Below, one piece after another: positions 1-6,937 of a DNA stretch of 9,473 nt. Each line of letters begins with the position of its first letter. The stretch's first letter is position 1. The notes beneath the pieces are model-generated. The model did not search any database. It was not told the DNA's origin and worked only from the letters and a program-made list of their open reading frames with translations. Made by a program: the position numbers and the translations under genes. The DNA lies in NCBI GenBank assembly GCA_022402405.1, contig JAKRSG010000267.1, positions 1 to 9,473 on the forward strand. Direction: 5' to 3'. This stretch comes from Bacteroidia bacterium (GTDB taxonomy: Bacteria > Bacteroidota > Bacteroidia > UKL13-3).

Positions 1-306
1 TAAGATGGCAAGTTTAACTTCTGAAGGCTTAAGACTCGATAAAATCATGCGAGCCGTGTTAGTTCCAACACCACTTACCGAAATAAGTTGCATAAACAAT
101 TGCCTCTCCTCCTCATCTGCAAATCCAAAAAGTGTATGACTATCCTCCTTAATCGAAAGATAGGTTAACACACGCAAGTTTTCTTCATTACCTATATTTT
201 CATAGGTATTCAATGATATCTGAATAGAATATCCAACGCCACCGCAATCAATTACCAAATAGGTTGGCGATCTATGCGTTACTTTTCCTTGTATGTGTGC
301 AATCAC
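1..306 (-). CDS. ruvA: Holliday junction branch migration protein RuvA (3' part cut by window edge)
   Basis: RuvA binds Holliday junctions as a tetramer and loads the RuvB motor for branch migration in recombination and repair. The first 102 residues are visible and the frame stays open to base 1; full-length family members are about 190-200 residues. The N-terminal OB-fold region (about 1-64) starts MIAHIQGKV and contains VIDCGGVGYSI and HTLFGFADEEER, all typical of RuvA. The first helix-hairpin-helix, ISVSGVGTNTARMILS, lies at about residues 75-90 and is the junction-binding motif. The start is GTG (306-304); no in-frame ATG was found just upstream, and RuvA normally begins MIxxLxG, so GTG fits. 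It is divergent from the small gene at 396 across 89 bp. The identity is seen directly in the sequence; the missing C-terminal domain III cannot be judged. Confidence 0.95.
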   Translation of the reverse strand, partial: MIAHIQGKVTHRSPTYLVIDCGGVGYSIQISLNTYENIGNEENLRVLTYLSIKEDSHTLFGFADEEERQLFMQLISVSGVGTNTARMILSSLKPSEVKLAIL

Positions 307-382
307 GTGTTTAGGCTTTTTTACTAAGGTCGCAAAATAAGAAAAGTTTTTAAATAGCGCTATTTTTTTTCTGCTAAAATAT

Positions 383-390
383 TACCTTCG
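383..390 (+). promoter_or_regulatory. Possible -7 promoter box for the gene at 396
   Basis: TACCTTCG differs at one position from the Bacteroidota -7 consensus TAnnTTTG and ends five bases before the ATG at 396. If it is real, transcription would begin at or next to the start codon, giving a leaderless or nearly leaderless message. No clear -33 TTTG box is visible in the T-rich stretch upstream. This is a motif match only. Confidence 0.35.
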
Positions 391-395
391 TTTTC

Positions 396-722
396 ATGAA
401 GTTTTTGTGGCAGACATTCCTTGTTTTTTTATTCATTTTCAATCCATTGGCTGAACCAAACTCTGCTAAAACTAAGCACAATAAAACGTCGAATAAGCAC
501 TACACAGATAAAAATCCCTCTCCAAAAGGAAAATATAAAAACAAAAAAAAACATGGCATTTGGCTCTATTACTTTTCAAATGGCACTATTGAAAGAAAAG
601 AAAAATGGAAAAATGGAAAGCTACTTTGGCAAGTACATTATGATATGTACAAAAGAAAATTATTTGGCATAAATGCCCAAGGAGACACCAGCTATTACAA
701 AGGATGTAATTGCGCCAATTAG
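396..722 (+). CDS. Small secreted MORN-like protein, function unknown
   Basis: This 108-residue protein starts with a signal peptide (MKFLWQTFLVFLFIFNPLA, about residues 1-19), so it is probably exported. A lysine- and asparagine-rich linker follows (about 24-52). Then comes KHGIWLYYFSNGTIERKEKW and KNGKLLWQVHYDM (about 52-85), which match the pattern of MORN_2/YwqK-type repeats: G-x-W-x-Y-Y, an NG turn, then a 'w-K-N-G-k' segment. The tail ends with CNCAN, so two cysteines close together. A run of nine A bases at 543-551 lies in the lysine-rich part. Its stop codon overlaps that of apaG on the other strand (719-722). MORN-like repeats are common in Bacteroidota surface proteins, but no specific role can be given. 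One copy of the 12-base dispersed word lies inside it at 449-460. Confidence 0.7.
   Translation: MKFLWQTFLVFLFIFNPLAEPNSAKTKHNKTSNKHYTDKNPSPKGKYKNKKKHGIWLYYFSNGTIERKEKWKNGKLLWQVHYDMYKRKLFGINAQGDTSYYKGCNCAN
449..460 (+). repeat. Dispersed word GGCTGAACCAAA, copy 1
   Basis: Exact copy, inside the small MORN-like gene, where it encodes part of LAEPN. The reading frame differs from the copies in the SulP gene and lpxH, so a shared peptide does not explain it. Confidence 0.6.
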
Positions 723-1105
723 TTTAAAATATAGGGAGTACACAGAATAAATTCAGGTATCTTCACTTCAAATAATTTTCCGTCTATCTGACGTTCCATT
801 AAATAAGTGCCATGCATTTTACCAAGTTCGGAACTTAGCATACAACCCGAAACATATTGATATTTTTCTTCAGGTTCCAATAATGGTTGAACTCCAACTA
901 CTCCTTCTCCTTCTACCTCAGATTTACCATCTAAAGAATCTACTATATACCAATGTCTGCGCAATAATTTAATAGTATGTTCGCCCTGATTTTCTATCGT
1001 AATTCTATATGCAAACATGTGCTTGCCATTTTCACCCCCAGACTTATTCGACTGATAGGAGGTTTCCACCATTATTTTTACGTCGTGTGTTATGGCAACT
1101 TGCAT
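719..1105 (-). CDS. apaG: ApaG domain protein (DUF525)
   Basis: This is a 128-residue single-domain ApaG protein, the usual length for the family. Recognisable blocks are FAYRITIENQGEHTIKLLRRHWYIVDSLDGK (about 31-60, cited in parts), EVEGEGVVGVQPLLEPEEKYQYVSG (about 63-87, cited in parts), MHGTYLM near residue 100, and FEVKIPEF near the end. ApaG has a fibronectin-III-like beta-sandwich fold; E. coli apaG (CorD) has been linked to Co/Mg resistance, but its biochemical role is unsettled. It lies 108 bp downstream of the SulP gene on the same strand, and a TTGACA-like box and TACATTTTTG just before the ATG suggest it also has its own promoter. Its stop codon overlaps that of the convergent gene at 396. 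Confidence 0.93.
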   Translation of the reverse strand: MQVAITHDVKIMVETSYQSNKSGGENGKHMFAYRITIENQGEHTIKLLRRHWYIVDSLDGKSEVEGEGVVGVQPLLEPEEKYQYVSGCMLSSELGKMHGTYLMERQIDGKLFEVKIPEFILCTPYILN

Positions 1106-1109
1106 AATT

Positions 1110-1140
1110 CAAAAATGTATATTATTTACTTAAATGTCAA
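1110..1140 (-). promoter_or_regulatory. Candidate apaG promoter
   Basis: On the minus strand TTGACA (1140-1135) is followed, after 15 bases, by TACATTTTTG (1119-1110), which resembles a stretched form of the Bacteroidota -7 box. The box ends four bases before the apaG ATG, so the transcript would have almost no leader. The match to consensus is imperfect. Confidence 0.35.
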
Positions 1141-1165
1141 GTAAAAAAATCTTTACATAATAAAC

Positions 1166-1185
1166 AACTTTGCTGCCCCAAAGTT
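1166..1185 (-). terminator. Weak hairpin after the SulP gene, possible terminator
   Basis: AACTTTG (1166-1172) and CAAAGTT (1179-1185) form a perfect 7-bp stem with a 6-base loop. In the minus-strand direction it lies 28 bases past the SulP stop codon and is followed by a T-rich tract containing a run of seven T near 1149-1143. The stem is AT-rich and short, so termination would be leaky at best. It would separate the SulP gene from the apaG promoter. Confidence 0.3.
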
Positions 1186-1213
1186 TTGAGCGAGTTCTGT
1201 GTACCGTTTAGCA

Positions 1214-2746
1214 CTAACTCAATTTAGGTAAATACTGAGATTTAAATCCAATTAAGGTTAATTGAATATTTTTCTCTTTGGCATATGAATTTGAAAAATC
1301 GTGAATTACCTCTAAAACATCGTAATCTATGTACTTAGAATGACTACCATCAATCACTACTTTAGAACCATCTGGGATATCTACAAAGAGTGTTTCCTTA
1401 ATGCTTGCTTTATTAAGAAAAGATACCTCTTCAGATAATCGAATCTTTATTTCATCGCCAGTATGTGTGGTTGTTTTTTCAAAATGATATGCATTTTTGA
1501 AATTACTTTTCAATATATAAAAAATACTAATTGCTAATCCAATCAATACCCCAATTAATAGGTCTGTAAAAACAATAGCTAATATGGTAGATACAAAAGG
1601 TATAAATTGGTTCAGCCCATTTTTATACATGTCTTTAAACAAAGATACTTTAGCTAATTTATAACCTGTAAGTAATAGGATAGACGCCAGGGAAGCCAAT
1701 GGAATTAAATTTAAAATAGAGCTTAAAAAAACTACACTTGCTAATAAAAATACTCCATGTAAAATACTCGATAATTTGGTTTGAGCTCCAGCATTTAGGT
1801 TTACCGAACTGCGCACAATAACCGATGTAATTGGAATACCTCCTAACATACCTGCCAATATGTTTCCAGCGCCTTGTGCAACCAATTCGCGGTTGGGTGA
1901 AGCTTGCCTTTTTTGAGGATCTAAATTTTCTACTGCCTCTAAATTTAACAAGGTTTCGATAGATGCCACAACAGCAATAGTAAATGCAACGGTCCATACT
2001 TGTGCATTGGCAATCTGAGTAAAATCAGGCAGCGTAATCATTGAACCAAAGCCTTCAAAACTAGGGATGTTAACCAAATGCTCGCTGCTAATAGCTAATG
2101 AAGGAACTATTGCCATAAACATTGTATTTAACCCTACCCCCAACAATACTACCATTAATGATGATGGGAAAAAGCTAATCTTTTTTAAAGGAGTATAATC
2201 CCAAACCAGCATGGTTATTACAGAAATACTTGAAATAATAATGGCGCCCCAAGAGAAATAATCAAAAATATTTAAGAGCTCAGAAAAGGTATTTTCTCCA
2301 TCTGGTTGATTAAAACTCAAATCTGAAACATTGTCTTTATCAAATCCTACTGCGTGAGGAATTTGCTTTAAAATAAGTATAATACCAATAGCAGCAAGCA
2401 ATCCTTTTATAACATTCGAAGGAATAAAATTAGCTATAAAACCAGCCTTCATAATTCCAGCAAACAACTGAATCATTCCGGCTAAAACTACTGCCGATAA
2501 AAACAATTCAAAAGTACCTAACTTGGTTATAGCTGCTAAAACTACGGCTGTTAATCCTGCTGCTGGACCACTTACGCTGGCATGCGATTCACTTAAAATC
2601 CCTACTACCACTCCTCCAATTATTCCTGCAATAATTCCAGATAATAAAGGAGCTCCACTTGCTAAAGCCACGCCTAAACACAATGGAAGAGCAACCAAAA
2701 ACACCACAATACTTGCAGGTATATCGTACTTTATTTTTGAAATCAT
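1214..2746 (-). CDS. SulP family inorganic anion transporter (SLC26-like)
   Basis: This 510-residue inner-membrane protein has the SulP layout: a long hydrophobic region with about 10-14 membrane segments (residues about 10-412) and a cytoplasmic C-terminal part (about 425-510) where a STAS domain normally sits. Family marks are SGPAAGL (59-65), NFIPSNVIKGLLAAIGI (106-122), ASIETLLNLE (261-270) and the SulP signature from about 276 to 325 with DPQKR, NRELVAQGAGN, GGIPITSVIVRSS and NLNAGAQTK. The C-terminal segment has a VVIDGS strand typical of STAS, but the domain is short and diverged. SulP members carry sulfate, bicarbonate or other anions. The sequence alone does not settle the substrate, and no carbonic anhydrase or sulfate assimilation gene is in view. 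Start is ATG; no strong ribosome site is visible. Confidence 0.92.
   Translation of the reverse strand: MISKIKYDIPASIVVFLVALPLCLGVALASGAPLLSGIIAGIIGGVVVGILSESHASVSGPAAGLTAVVLAAITKLGTFELFLSAVVLAGMIQLFAGIMKAGFIANFIPSNVIKGLLAAIGIILILKQIPHAVGFDKDNVSDLSFNQPDGENTFSELLNIFDYFSWGAIIISSISVITMLVWDYTPLKKISFFPSSLMVVLLGVGLNTMFMAIVPSLAISSEHLVNIPSFEGFGSMITLPDFTQIANAQVWTVAFTIAVVASIETLLNLEAVENLDPQKRQASPNRELVAQGAGNILAGMLGGIPITSVIVRSSVNLNAGAQTKLSSILHGVFLLASVVFLSSILNLIPLASLASILLLTGYKLAKVSLFKDMYKNGLNQFIPFVSTILAIVFTDLLIGVLIGLAISIFYILKSNFKNAYHFEKTTTHTGDEIKIRLSEEVSFLNKASIKETLFVDIPDGSKVVIDGSHSKYIDYDVLEVIHDFSNSYAKEKNIQLTLIGFKSQYLPKLS
1606..1617 (-). repeat. Dispersed word GGCTGAACCAAA, copy 2 (11 of 12)
   Basis: Reads GGCTGAACCAAT on the minus strand, so only the last base differs. 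It lies in the SulP gene, encoding part of GLNQF. Confidence 0.5.
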
Positions 2747-2854
2747 TTTAACAGTTTAGAAATCCAGTTTAATAAGATATTTTTTTGCAATGTATATAAA
2801 ATAAATATCAAATTAAAAAAAGTTAAAGCATCTCTAAATTCAAGATTTTTTTAC

Positions 2855-2862
2855 AACCTTTG
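2855..2862 (+). promoter_or_regulatory. Possible -7 promoter box for the gene at 2867
   Basis: AACCTTTG differs from TAnnTTTG only at its first base and ends four bases before the ATG. This would place the transcription start at or beside the start codon. No convincing -33 box was found in the AT-rich region upstream. Confidence 0.4.
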
Positions 2863-2866
2863 ACGC

Positions 2867-3433
2867 ATGCAAGAACTAGAGCCATACTACCGTTGGAGAG
2901 ATATTTATCAAAGCGAAAACGACCCTATTTCACCGTTTTTTGAGAGAGAATATAGCGAATTTGAATTTACGAATAAAGTATACAACTATTTAATTCACCC
3001 ACAATGGGACGAATTTGGCTCACCTACACTTTACCTAAAAATATTATTTGCCGATTACCAAAAAGGCTTTGCTGTGCTTGAGTTAATTGGCGAATGGAAT
3101 GATGCCATAAACAACGATATCATGTTTTTAAAACGTGAGATTGTGGAGCCTCTCAACATGAATGGAATAGATAAATTTATCCTCATTGGTGAAAATGTAC
3201 TTAATTTCCATAGCAGCGACGATAGCTATTACGAGGAATGGTTTCAAGATGTAGAAGATGGATGGATTGCCGCTATCAACTTTCAAGAACATGTTTTATC
3301 AGAGTTTAGAGCAGCCAATATCGATTATTATTTCAACTTTGGTGGCGAGCTAGACGAATTTAACTGGCGTAAGTTTAACCCTATGCAGCTATATAGCGAA
3401 GTGCAAAAGATAATGAGCCATAGGCTAGGCTAA
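2867..3433 (+). CDS. Conserved acidic protein of unknown function
   Basis: This 188-residue protein has no signal peptide or membrane segment, so it is probably cytoplasmic. It is acidic and very rich in aromatic residues. Notable blocks are EREYSEFEFTNKVYNYLIHP (about 27-46), ELIGEWNDAINNDIMFLKRE (about 72-91), FILIGENVLNFHSSDDSYYE (about 103-122) and DVEDGWIAAINF (about 127-138). From memory, proteins with this run of motifs are widespread single-copy hypothetical genes in Bacteroidota; I know of no assigned function and name none. The alternating hydrophobic strand pattern around ILIGENVLNF suggests an alpha/beta fold. The gene is divergent from the SulP gene (120 bp) and its stop codon is one base from the prfA stop on the opposite strand. 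Confidence 0.85.
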   Translation: MQELEPYYRWRDIYQSENDPISPFFEREYSEFEFTNKVYNYLIHPQWDEFGSPTLYLKILFADYQKGFAVLELIGEWNDAINNDIMFLKREIVEPLNMNGIDKFILIGENVLNFHSSDDSYYEEWFQDVEDGWIAAINFQEHVLSEFRAANIDYYFNFGGELDEFNWRKFNPMQLYSEVQKIMSHRLG

Positions 3434-3434
3434 A

Positions 3435-4505
3435 TTAAGCCCCGCCTTCTTTCATTTTCTCGGCATTTTCTGCTACTTGTAATTGGTCGATGAACGTTTG
3501 AATATTACCATTCATTACCTCTGGTAAATTATAAGCAGTATAGCCAATTCTATGATCTGTAACTCTACTTTGTGGGTAGTTATAAGTTCTTATTTTTGCA
3601 GATCTATCTCCACTAGAAACCATGGTTTTTCTTCTACTGGCAATACCTTCGTTGTGCTTCTGTAATTCTATTTCATATAACTTAGAACGCAACATCTGCA
3701 TGGCTCGCTCGCGGTTACCGTTTTGAGTGCGCTCTACCTGACAAACAACTACAATTCCCGTAGGTCTGTGGGTTAACATTACCTTACTTTCCACTTTATT
3801 TACATTCTGTCCGCCAGCACCACCCGAACGAGCAGTTTGCATGTCTATATCTGCAGGATTTAAATACACATCTACTTCCTCTGCTTCTGGCAGCACCACA
3901 ACCGTGGCAGCAGATGTATGCACCCTTCCCTGAGTTTCGGTTTCTGGCACACGCTGTACACGATGAACACCACTCTCATATTTCAAAATACCATACACAT
4001 CCTCACCACTTACTTCTACAATTATTTCTTTGTAACCACCCGCTGTACCCTCTGTAAAATCAATTACCTCGGTTTTCCAACCACGTTTCTCGCAGAAATA
4101 ATTGTACATTCGGTATAAATCACCAGCAAAAATACTAGCTTCATCTCCACCCGTGCCCGCTCTAATCTCCAAAATGGCATTCTTAGCATCTTCCGGATCT
4201 TGTGGTATCAATAATATCCTAACTTCTTCCTCCAAAGGCGCCAATTTTGGCTCTAGTTCATCTAGTTCCATTTTGGCCATCTCACGCATCTCATCGTCTT
4301 TCTCCGTCTTCAAAATTTCTTTGGCATTCTGTATATTGCCTACCAAATTTTTGTACTCAAAATACTTATCAACTATTTTTTGTAAGGACTTATACTCACG
4401 ATTCATTTGCTTAAATCGCGCCATATCTCCCAATACGTCGGGCTGACTCAATTGTTCTTCTACTTGCTTAAATCGCTGGTATATGGCTTCTAACTTATCT
4501 AACAT
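3435..4505 (-). CDS. prfA: Peptide chain release factor 1 (RF1)
   Basis: RF1 recognises UAA and UAG on the ribosome and triggers release of the finished protein. From the ATG at 4505 the protein is 356 residues, the normal length. The stop-codon recognition tripeptide PxT is PET at residues 187-189 within HRVQRVPETETQGRVHTSA; RF2 would have SPF. The catalytic GGQ is at 231-233 within SGGAGGQNVNKVES. The frame extends upstream to a TTG at 4526, but the ATG eight codons in gives the usual N-terminus MLDKLEAI, and the TTG falls inside the promoter box, so 4505 is the better start. No methyltransferase gene (prmC) for the GGQ glutamine is next to it. It ends one base from the convergent gene at 2867. 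Confidence 0.97.
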   Translation of the reverse strand: MLDKLEAIYQRFKQVEEQLSQPDVLGDMARFKQMNREYKSLQKIVDKYFEYKNLVGNIQNAKEILKTEKDDEMREMAKMELDELEPKLAPLEEEVRILLIPQDPEDAKNAILEIRAGTGGDEASIFAGDLYRMYNYFCEKRGWKTEVIDFTEGTAGGYKEIIVEVSGEDVYGILKYESGVHRVQRVPETETQGRVHTSAATVVVLPEAEEVDVYLNPADIDMQTARSGGAGGQNVNKVESKVMLTHRPTGIVVVCQVERTQNGNRERAMQMLRSKLYEIELQKHNEGIASRRKTMVSSGDRSAKIRTYNYPQSRVTDHRIGYTAYNLPEVMNGNIQTFIDQLQVAENAEKMKEGGA

Positions 4506-4523
4506 ATTCTTTTTAAGAGGCGG

Positions 4524-4531
4524 CAAATATA
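4524..4531 (-). promoter_or_regulatory. prfA -7 promoter box
   Basis: On the minus strand TATATTTG is an exact match to the Bacteroidota -7 consensus TAnnTTTG. It lies 18 bases before the prfA ATG, leaving a short A-rich leader (CTTAAAAAGA). No good -33 TTTG is seen at the expected distance of about 19 bases. The match implies prfA is transcribed separately from the lpxH operon upstream. Confidence 0.55.
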
Positions 4532-4573
4532 GGGCTTACAAAAGAATTTTTTATCATTCAATTTTAAGGCTCG

Positions 4574-4585
4574 GGCTGAACCAAA
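4574..4585 (+). repeat. Dispersed word GGCTGAACCAAA, copy 3
   Basis: Exact copy in the 105-bp gap between the propeller-like gene and prfA, about 43 bases upstream of the prfA -7 box. Being non-coding, it cannot be explained by protein conservation. Confidence 0.6.
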
Positions 4586-4610
4586 AACGTATAGAAAATT
4601 TTCAAGATTT

Positions 4611-5417
4611 TTAACGCCCAGAATATGAATAAACGGCCAAGTTTCCTTTATTTAAAAGGAATAATTTTTCTTTTTCTAAGCCAAACTGCAACACATTGGG
4701 TTCAGGCAAGGAAATGGTATCTCTCTTAAACAACTTAGTTTGGTAAGAAATTAATTTGGCTTGATCCAAATAAAATATCTGCTCATCTAATACTCGTATT
4801 TCCGTTTTTCCTTTGATAGGAATAGTCTTTATATAATTGGCAAAAATATCAAATACCATCACCCCTTCACTGCTATCATTTAGGTAAATTTTGGTGCCAG
4901 TATCTATAATTTGTGTAGGATGCAGATTTTTATTTACGGTAAATTGAAGGGCGTTTCCGCTTCTTTGGGAGATATTACCATCTTTCTGCAGCTTCTTTAG
5001 TTGTAAGTCGCCCTGATCAAAAACCCAAATCCCGTTTTCATAACTCCTTGCAGCTGCCGACGCCTGTATAACCTCAGCATCACTTAAACTCATCTTGCCT
5101 CTAAAAGCTAAATTATTATCTAAAAAAACAAGTGCATTTAGTTCTTTATAAAACAAATAAATTTCTAAAGGATTACCTGCATCTAAATGCGTTATGTTTC
5201 CTAAATACGCATAGTTTAACGTACTAAGCAACTCTCCTTTCGCATTATATTTATAAAGCTGATTGGTTTTACTAACCAAATAAATATTCCCCATGCGGTC
5301 GGTTTCAATAATCTTAGCCTCCGCTTCAATCCTAAATAAAAGCTGCCAATTGGGTTCAAAACTACTAAAGCCGAACCAAGAAATAAGCGCAAATAATATG
5401 GATTTAAGTTTTCTCAA
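4611..5417 (-). CDS. Secreted beta-propeller-like protein of unknown function, downstream of lpxH
   Basis: The protein is 268 residues, with a basic start and hydrophobic stretch (MRKLKSILFALISWFGFSSF, about 1-20) that looks like a signal peptide or membrane anchor without a lipobox. The rest consists of repeated short beta-strand units such as IIETDRMGNIYLVSK, LYKYNAKGELL, IYLNDSSEGVMVFD and LFLLNKGNLAVYSYSGR, a rhythm typical of NHL/WD-like beta-propellers; I cannot assign a named family. The start is TTG at 5417, the only plausible start after an in-frame TAA about 15 bases upstream; the next methionine is near residue 42 and would remove the signal. It overlaps the end of lpxH by 14 bases, so translation is likely coupled, and it is last in a three-gene operon. 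A role in envelope biogenesis is only a guess from that position. Confidence 0.75.
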   Translation of the reverse strand: MRKLKSILFALISWFGFSSFEPNWQLLFRIEAEAKIIETDRMGNIYLVSKTNQLYKYNAKGELLSTLNYAYLGNITHLDAGNPLEIYLFYKELNALVFLDNNLAFRGKMSLSDAEVIQASAAARSYENGIWVFDQGDLQLKKLQKDGNISQRSGNALQFTVNKNLHPTQIIDTGTKIYLNDSSEGVMVFDIFANYIKTIPIKGKTEIRVLDEQIFYLDQAKLISYQTKLFKRDTISLPEPNVLQFGLEKEKLFLLNKGNLAVYSYSGR

Positions 5418-6156
5418 ATGTCTCCAATTTTAAGGATTCTCCATCGTAAACAGCATAGGTATTAAACCCAATCCAATCGCCTAAATTTACGTATTCTTGT
5501 CCGTTTCCTAACTCATACTTCATAGGCAAATGCCTATGTCCAAAAACAAAATAATGGCTCTTATCTCCCCCTTTTATGAGGCTTCTGCAATGTTCTATTA
5601 AATGCTCTTTCTCTCCATGAAAATCAAAGTTCCCATCAAAGGTTTTCAACTTACTTTGGTGGCTCATCCAATTAGCAATGCCCATACCAATCCAAGGATG
5701 AAAGAAGGCAAATAACTTTTGAAACAAAGGATTTCTATATATCCAAAGGATTAATTTAAATTTGGTCTGACCCGACCCCAATCCATCACCATGACCGATA
5801 TAAAAATGATGCTGACCAATTTTTCTTCGTATAGGTTTGCTATGAACCTGCACGCCTAGTTCCTTTTCAAAATACCCAAATTGCCACAAATCGTGGTTGC
5901 CATGAAAAAAATGAACCGGTATACCAGCATCACACATAGAAGCAATTTTGGCCTGTAGGCGCACAAATCCTTTTGGAACTACCAATTTATACTCAAACCA
6001 AAAATCAAACAAATCACCAACCAGAAATAACTCTGCACAATCTGGCTCTATTTGGTTCAGCCAACGAATAATTCTTTCTTCTCTGGCTTTACTGCTTTCA
6101 AAATCTGGAATACCCAAGTGGAAATCGGAAGCAAAATATGTTCTTTTACCGCTCAC
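5404..6156 (-). CDS. lpxH: UDP-2,3-diacylglucosamine diphosphatase LpxH
   Basis: LpxH hydrolyses UDP-2,3-diacylglucosamine to lipid X and UMP, the fourth step of lipid A synthesis, at the inner face of the inner membrane. The 250-residue protein has the full set of calcineurin-like metal-binding motifs: DFHLG (D11, H13), VGDLFDFWFEYK with D48, GNHD (86-89), GHGDG (121-125) and GHRH (206-209). A hydrophobic, aromatic-rich insertion (about 131-165) fits the lipid-binding cap. The length suits the Bacteroidota form. The start is GTG at 6156, six bases after the LUD gene stop and in the same frame; a TAA immediately upstream blocks any earlier start. It is the middle gene of the LUD-lpxH-propeller operon. 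The E. coli-type name is well supported by the motifs, though the related LpxG/LpxI enzymes do the same job elsewhere. Confidence 0.93.
   Translation of the reverse strand: MSGKRTYFASDFHLGIPDFESSKAREERIIRWLNQIEPDCAELFLVGDLFDFWFEYKLVVPKGFVRLQAKIASMCDAGIPVHFFHGNHDLWQFGYFEKELGVQVHSKPIRRKIGQHHFYIGHGDGLGSGQTKFKLILWIYRNPLFQKLFAFFHPWIGMGIANWMSHQSKLKTFDGNFDFHGEKEHLIEHCRSLIKGGDKSHYFVFGHRHLPMKYELGNGQEYVNLGDWIGFNTYAVYDGESLKLETFEKT
6051..6062 (-). repeat. Dispersed word GGCTGAACCAAA, copy 4
   Basis: Exact copy on the minus strand, inside lpxH, encoding part of WLNQI. It is in a different codon phase from copy 1. Confidence 0.6.
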
Positions 6157-6162
6157 CTCTTG

Positions 6163-6837
6163 TTATTCTTGTTTTCTATCGTCGATTAAAAAGAGAATTA
6201 ACTCTATCGGACCATGAGCGCCAACCAGCATTTCTGGCATTTCTTCCGGCTCAACGCTTGGTAAATCGTGTGTTCTGCTTGGACCAGTAATAAAACTCAT
6301 GAGAGTAGGCATATTTCTGCCGTATTTATTTCGCATGTTTTGCATGGCTTCTTTCATGTCTAATACCAGCTGCGAACGACGAGCAATGATAACATGAACG
6401 GGTGGCCAAATAGAGAGCGTTTGACTATTCTTAGAAGAGCTTATCATTATACTACCAGAGCTGGCAATTAATGACTCGCAACCCGTGATAGAAGCCTGAA
6501 TTTTATCTAAATGATCTCTCTTTTCATAATATTCAATACCCGAATCATCTAATAAATTCTGAGTTTCTTCCTCCCAACAGAAAATAAATTTCCACTTCCG
6601 AATTTCTATTAAGTCGAGTAGTTTATCTACACAATCAAAGGTGTTATCGCAGTATACAAATTGGCCTTGAACCGAAACAAACTTTTTAACAAACATTTCG
6701 GATAAGGTCTCGCCTTCCGGACGTGCATATACATTGCTTTCTAAATCTATGTTTTGAAAGCTGCTTTTCGACTTATAATTCAGTGCCTGCCTAACTTTTT
6801 TAAGGATTTTTTCCTTAGATGTAATTTGCTGTTCCAA
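6163..6837 (-). CDS. LUD domain protein (LutC/YkgG family, DUF162)
   Basis: The 224-residue protein is a stand-alone LUD domain. Support comes from the N-terminal helix SKEKILKKVRQAL, the central CESLIASSGSIMISSS segment with its Ser/Gly-rich turn, WPPVHVIIARRSQLV, and the C-terminal FITGPSRTHDLP and LVGAHGPIELILFLID blocks. LutC works with LutA and LutB in L-lactate oxidation in Bacillus, but no such partners are in view, and Bacteroidota often carry isolated LUD genes whose role is unclear. The start is TTG at 6837: an in-frame TGA sits immediately upstream and the next methionine is near residue 48. A weak -7 box TAAATTGC (6851-6844) ends six bases before it. It is the first gene of an operon with lpxH and the propeller-like gene. 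Confidence 0.88.
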   Translation of the reverse strand: MEQQITSKEKILKKVRQALNYKSKSSFQNIDLESNVYARPEGETLSEMFVKKFVSVQGQFVYCDNTFDCVDKLLDLIEIRKWKFIFCWEEETQNLLDDSGIEYYEKRDHLDKIQASITGCESLIASSGSIMISSSKNSQTLSIWPPVHVIIARRSQLVLDMKEAMQNMRNKYGRNMPTLMSFITGPSRTHDLPSVEPEEMPEMLVGAHGPIELILFLIDDRKQE

Positions 6838-6937
6838 TCAATCGCAATTTATATATTTTAACTACTACAAAAAAACATTCGGCATTTTAACTGCATTTTT
6901 TTTCAGTGTTGTTTAAGAAAATCTAATTTCAACTGAG

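Noticed and set aside
421..672. 83-residue open frame in another phase of the small gene at 396
   Set aside because: Lies wholly inside the gene at 396, which has a signal peptide and MORN-like repeats; the alternative product has no recognisable features.
4102..4446. 114-residue open frame opposite prfA
   Set aside because: Serine-rich low-complexity product, antisense to a certain gene; it is a shadow of prfA codon use. The same applies to other antisense frames at 1659-1997, 2523-2759, 3918-4118, 5948-6217, 7559-7762 and 8431-8622.
4506..4526. Upstream TTG start for prfA adding seven residues (MPPLKKN)
   Set aside because: The TTG is part of an exact TATATTTG promoter box, and the ATG at 4505 gives the standard MLDKLEAI N-terminus.
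2839..4612. Shared 12-mer TTCAAGATTTTT at 2839-2850 and 4601-4612
   Set aside because: Only two copies, AT-rich and low complexity in an AT-rich window; not persuasive as a repeat.
4691..4710. Near matches to the dispersed word (around 2041, 4699, 5371 and 9369)
   Set aside because: They match only 9 or 10 of 12 positions, which chance could readily supply; not counted as copies.
5521..5538. Palindrome CATAGGCA-AA-TGCCTATG inside lpxH
   Set aside because: It falls in the conserved GHRHLPMKY coding segment, is short, and no second copy was seen; probably chance.
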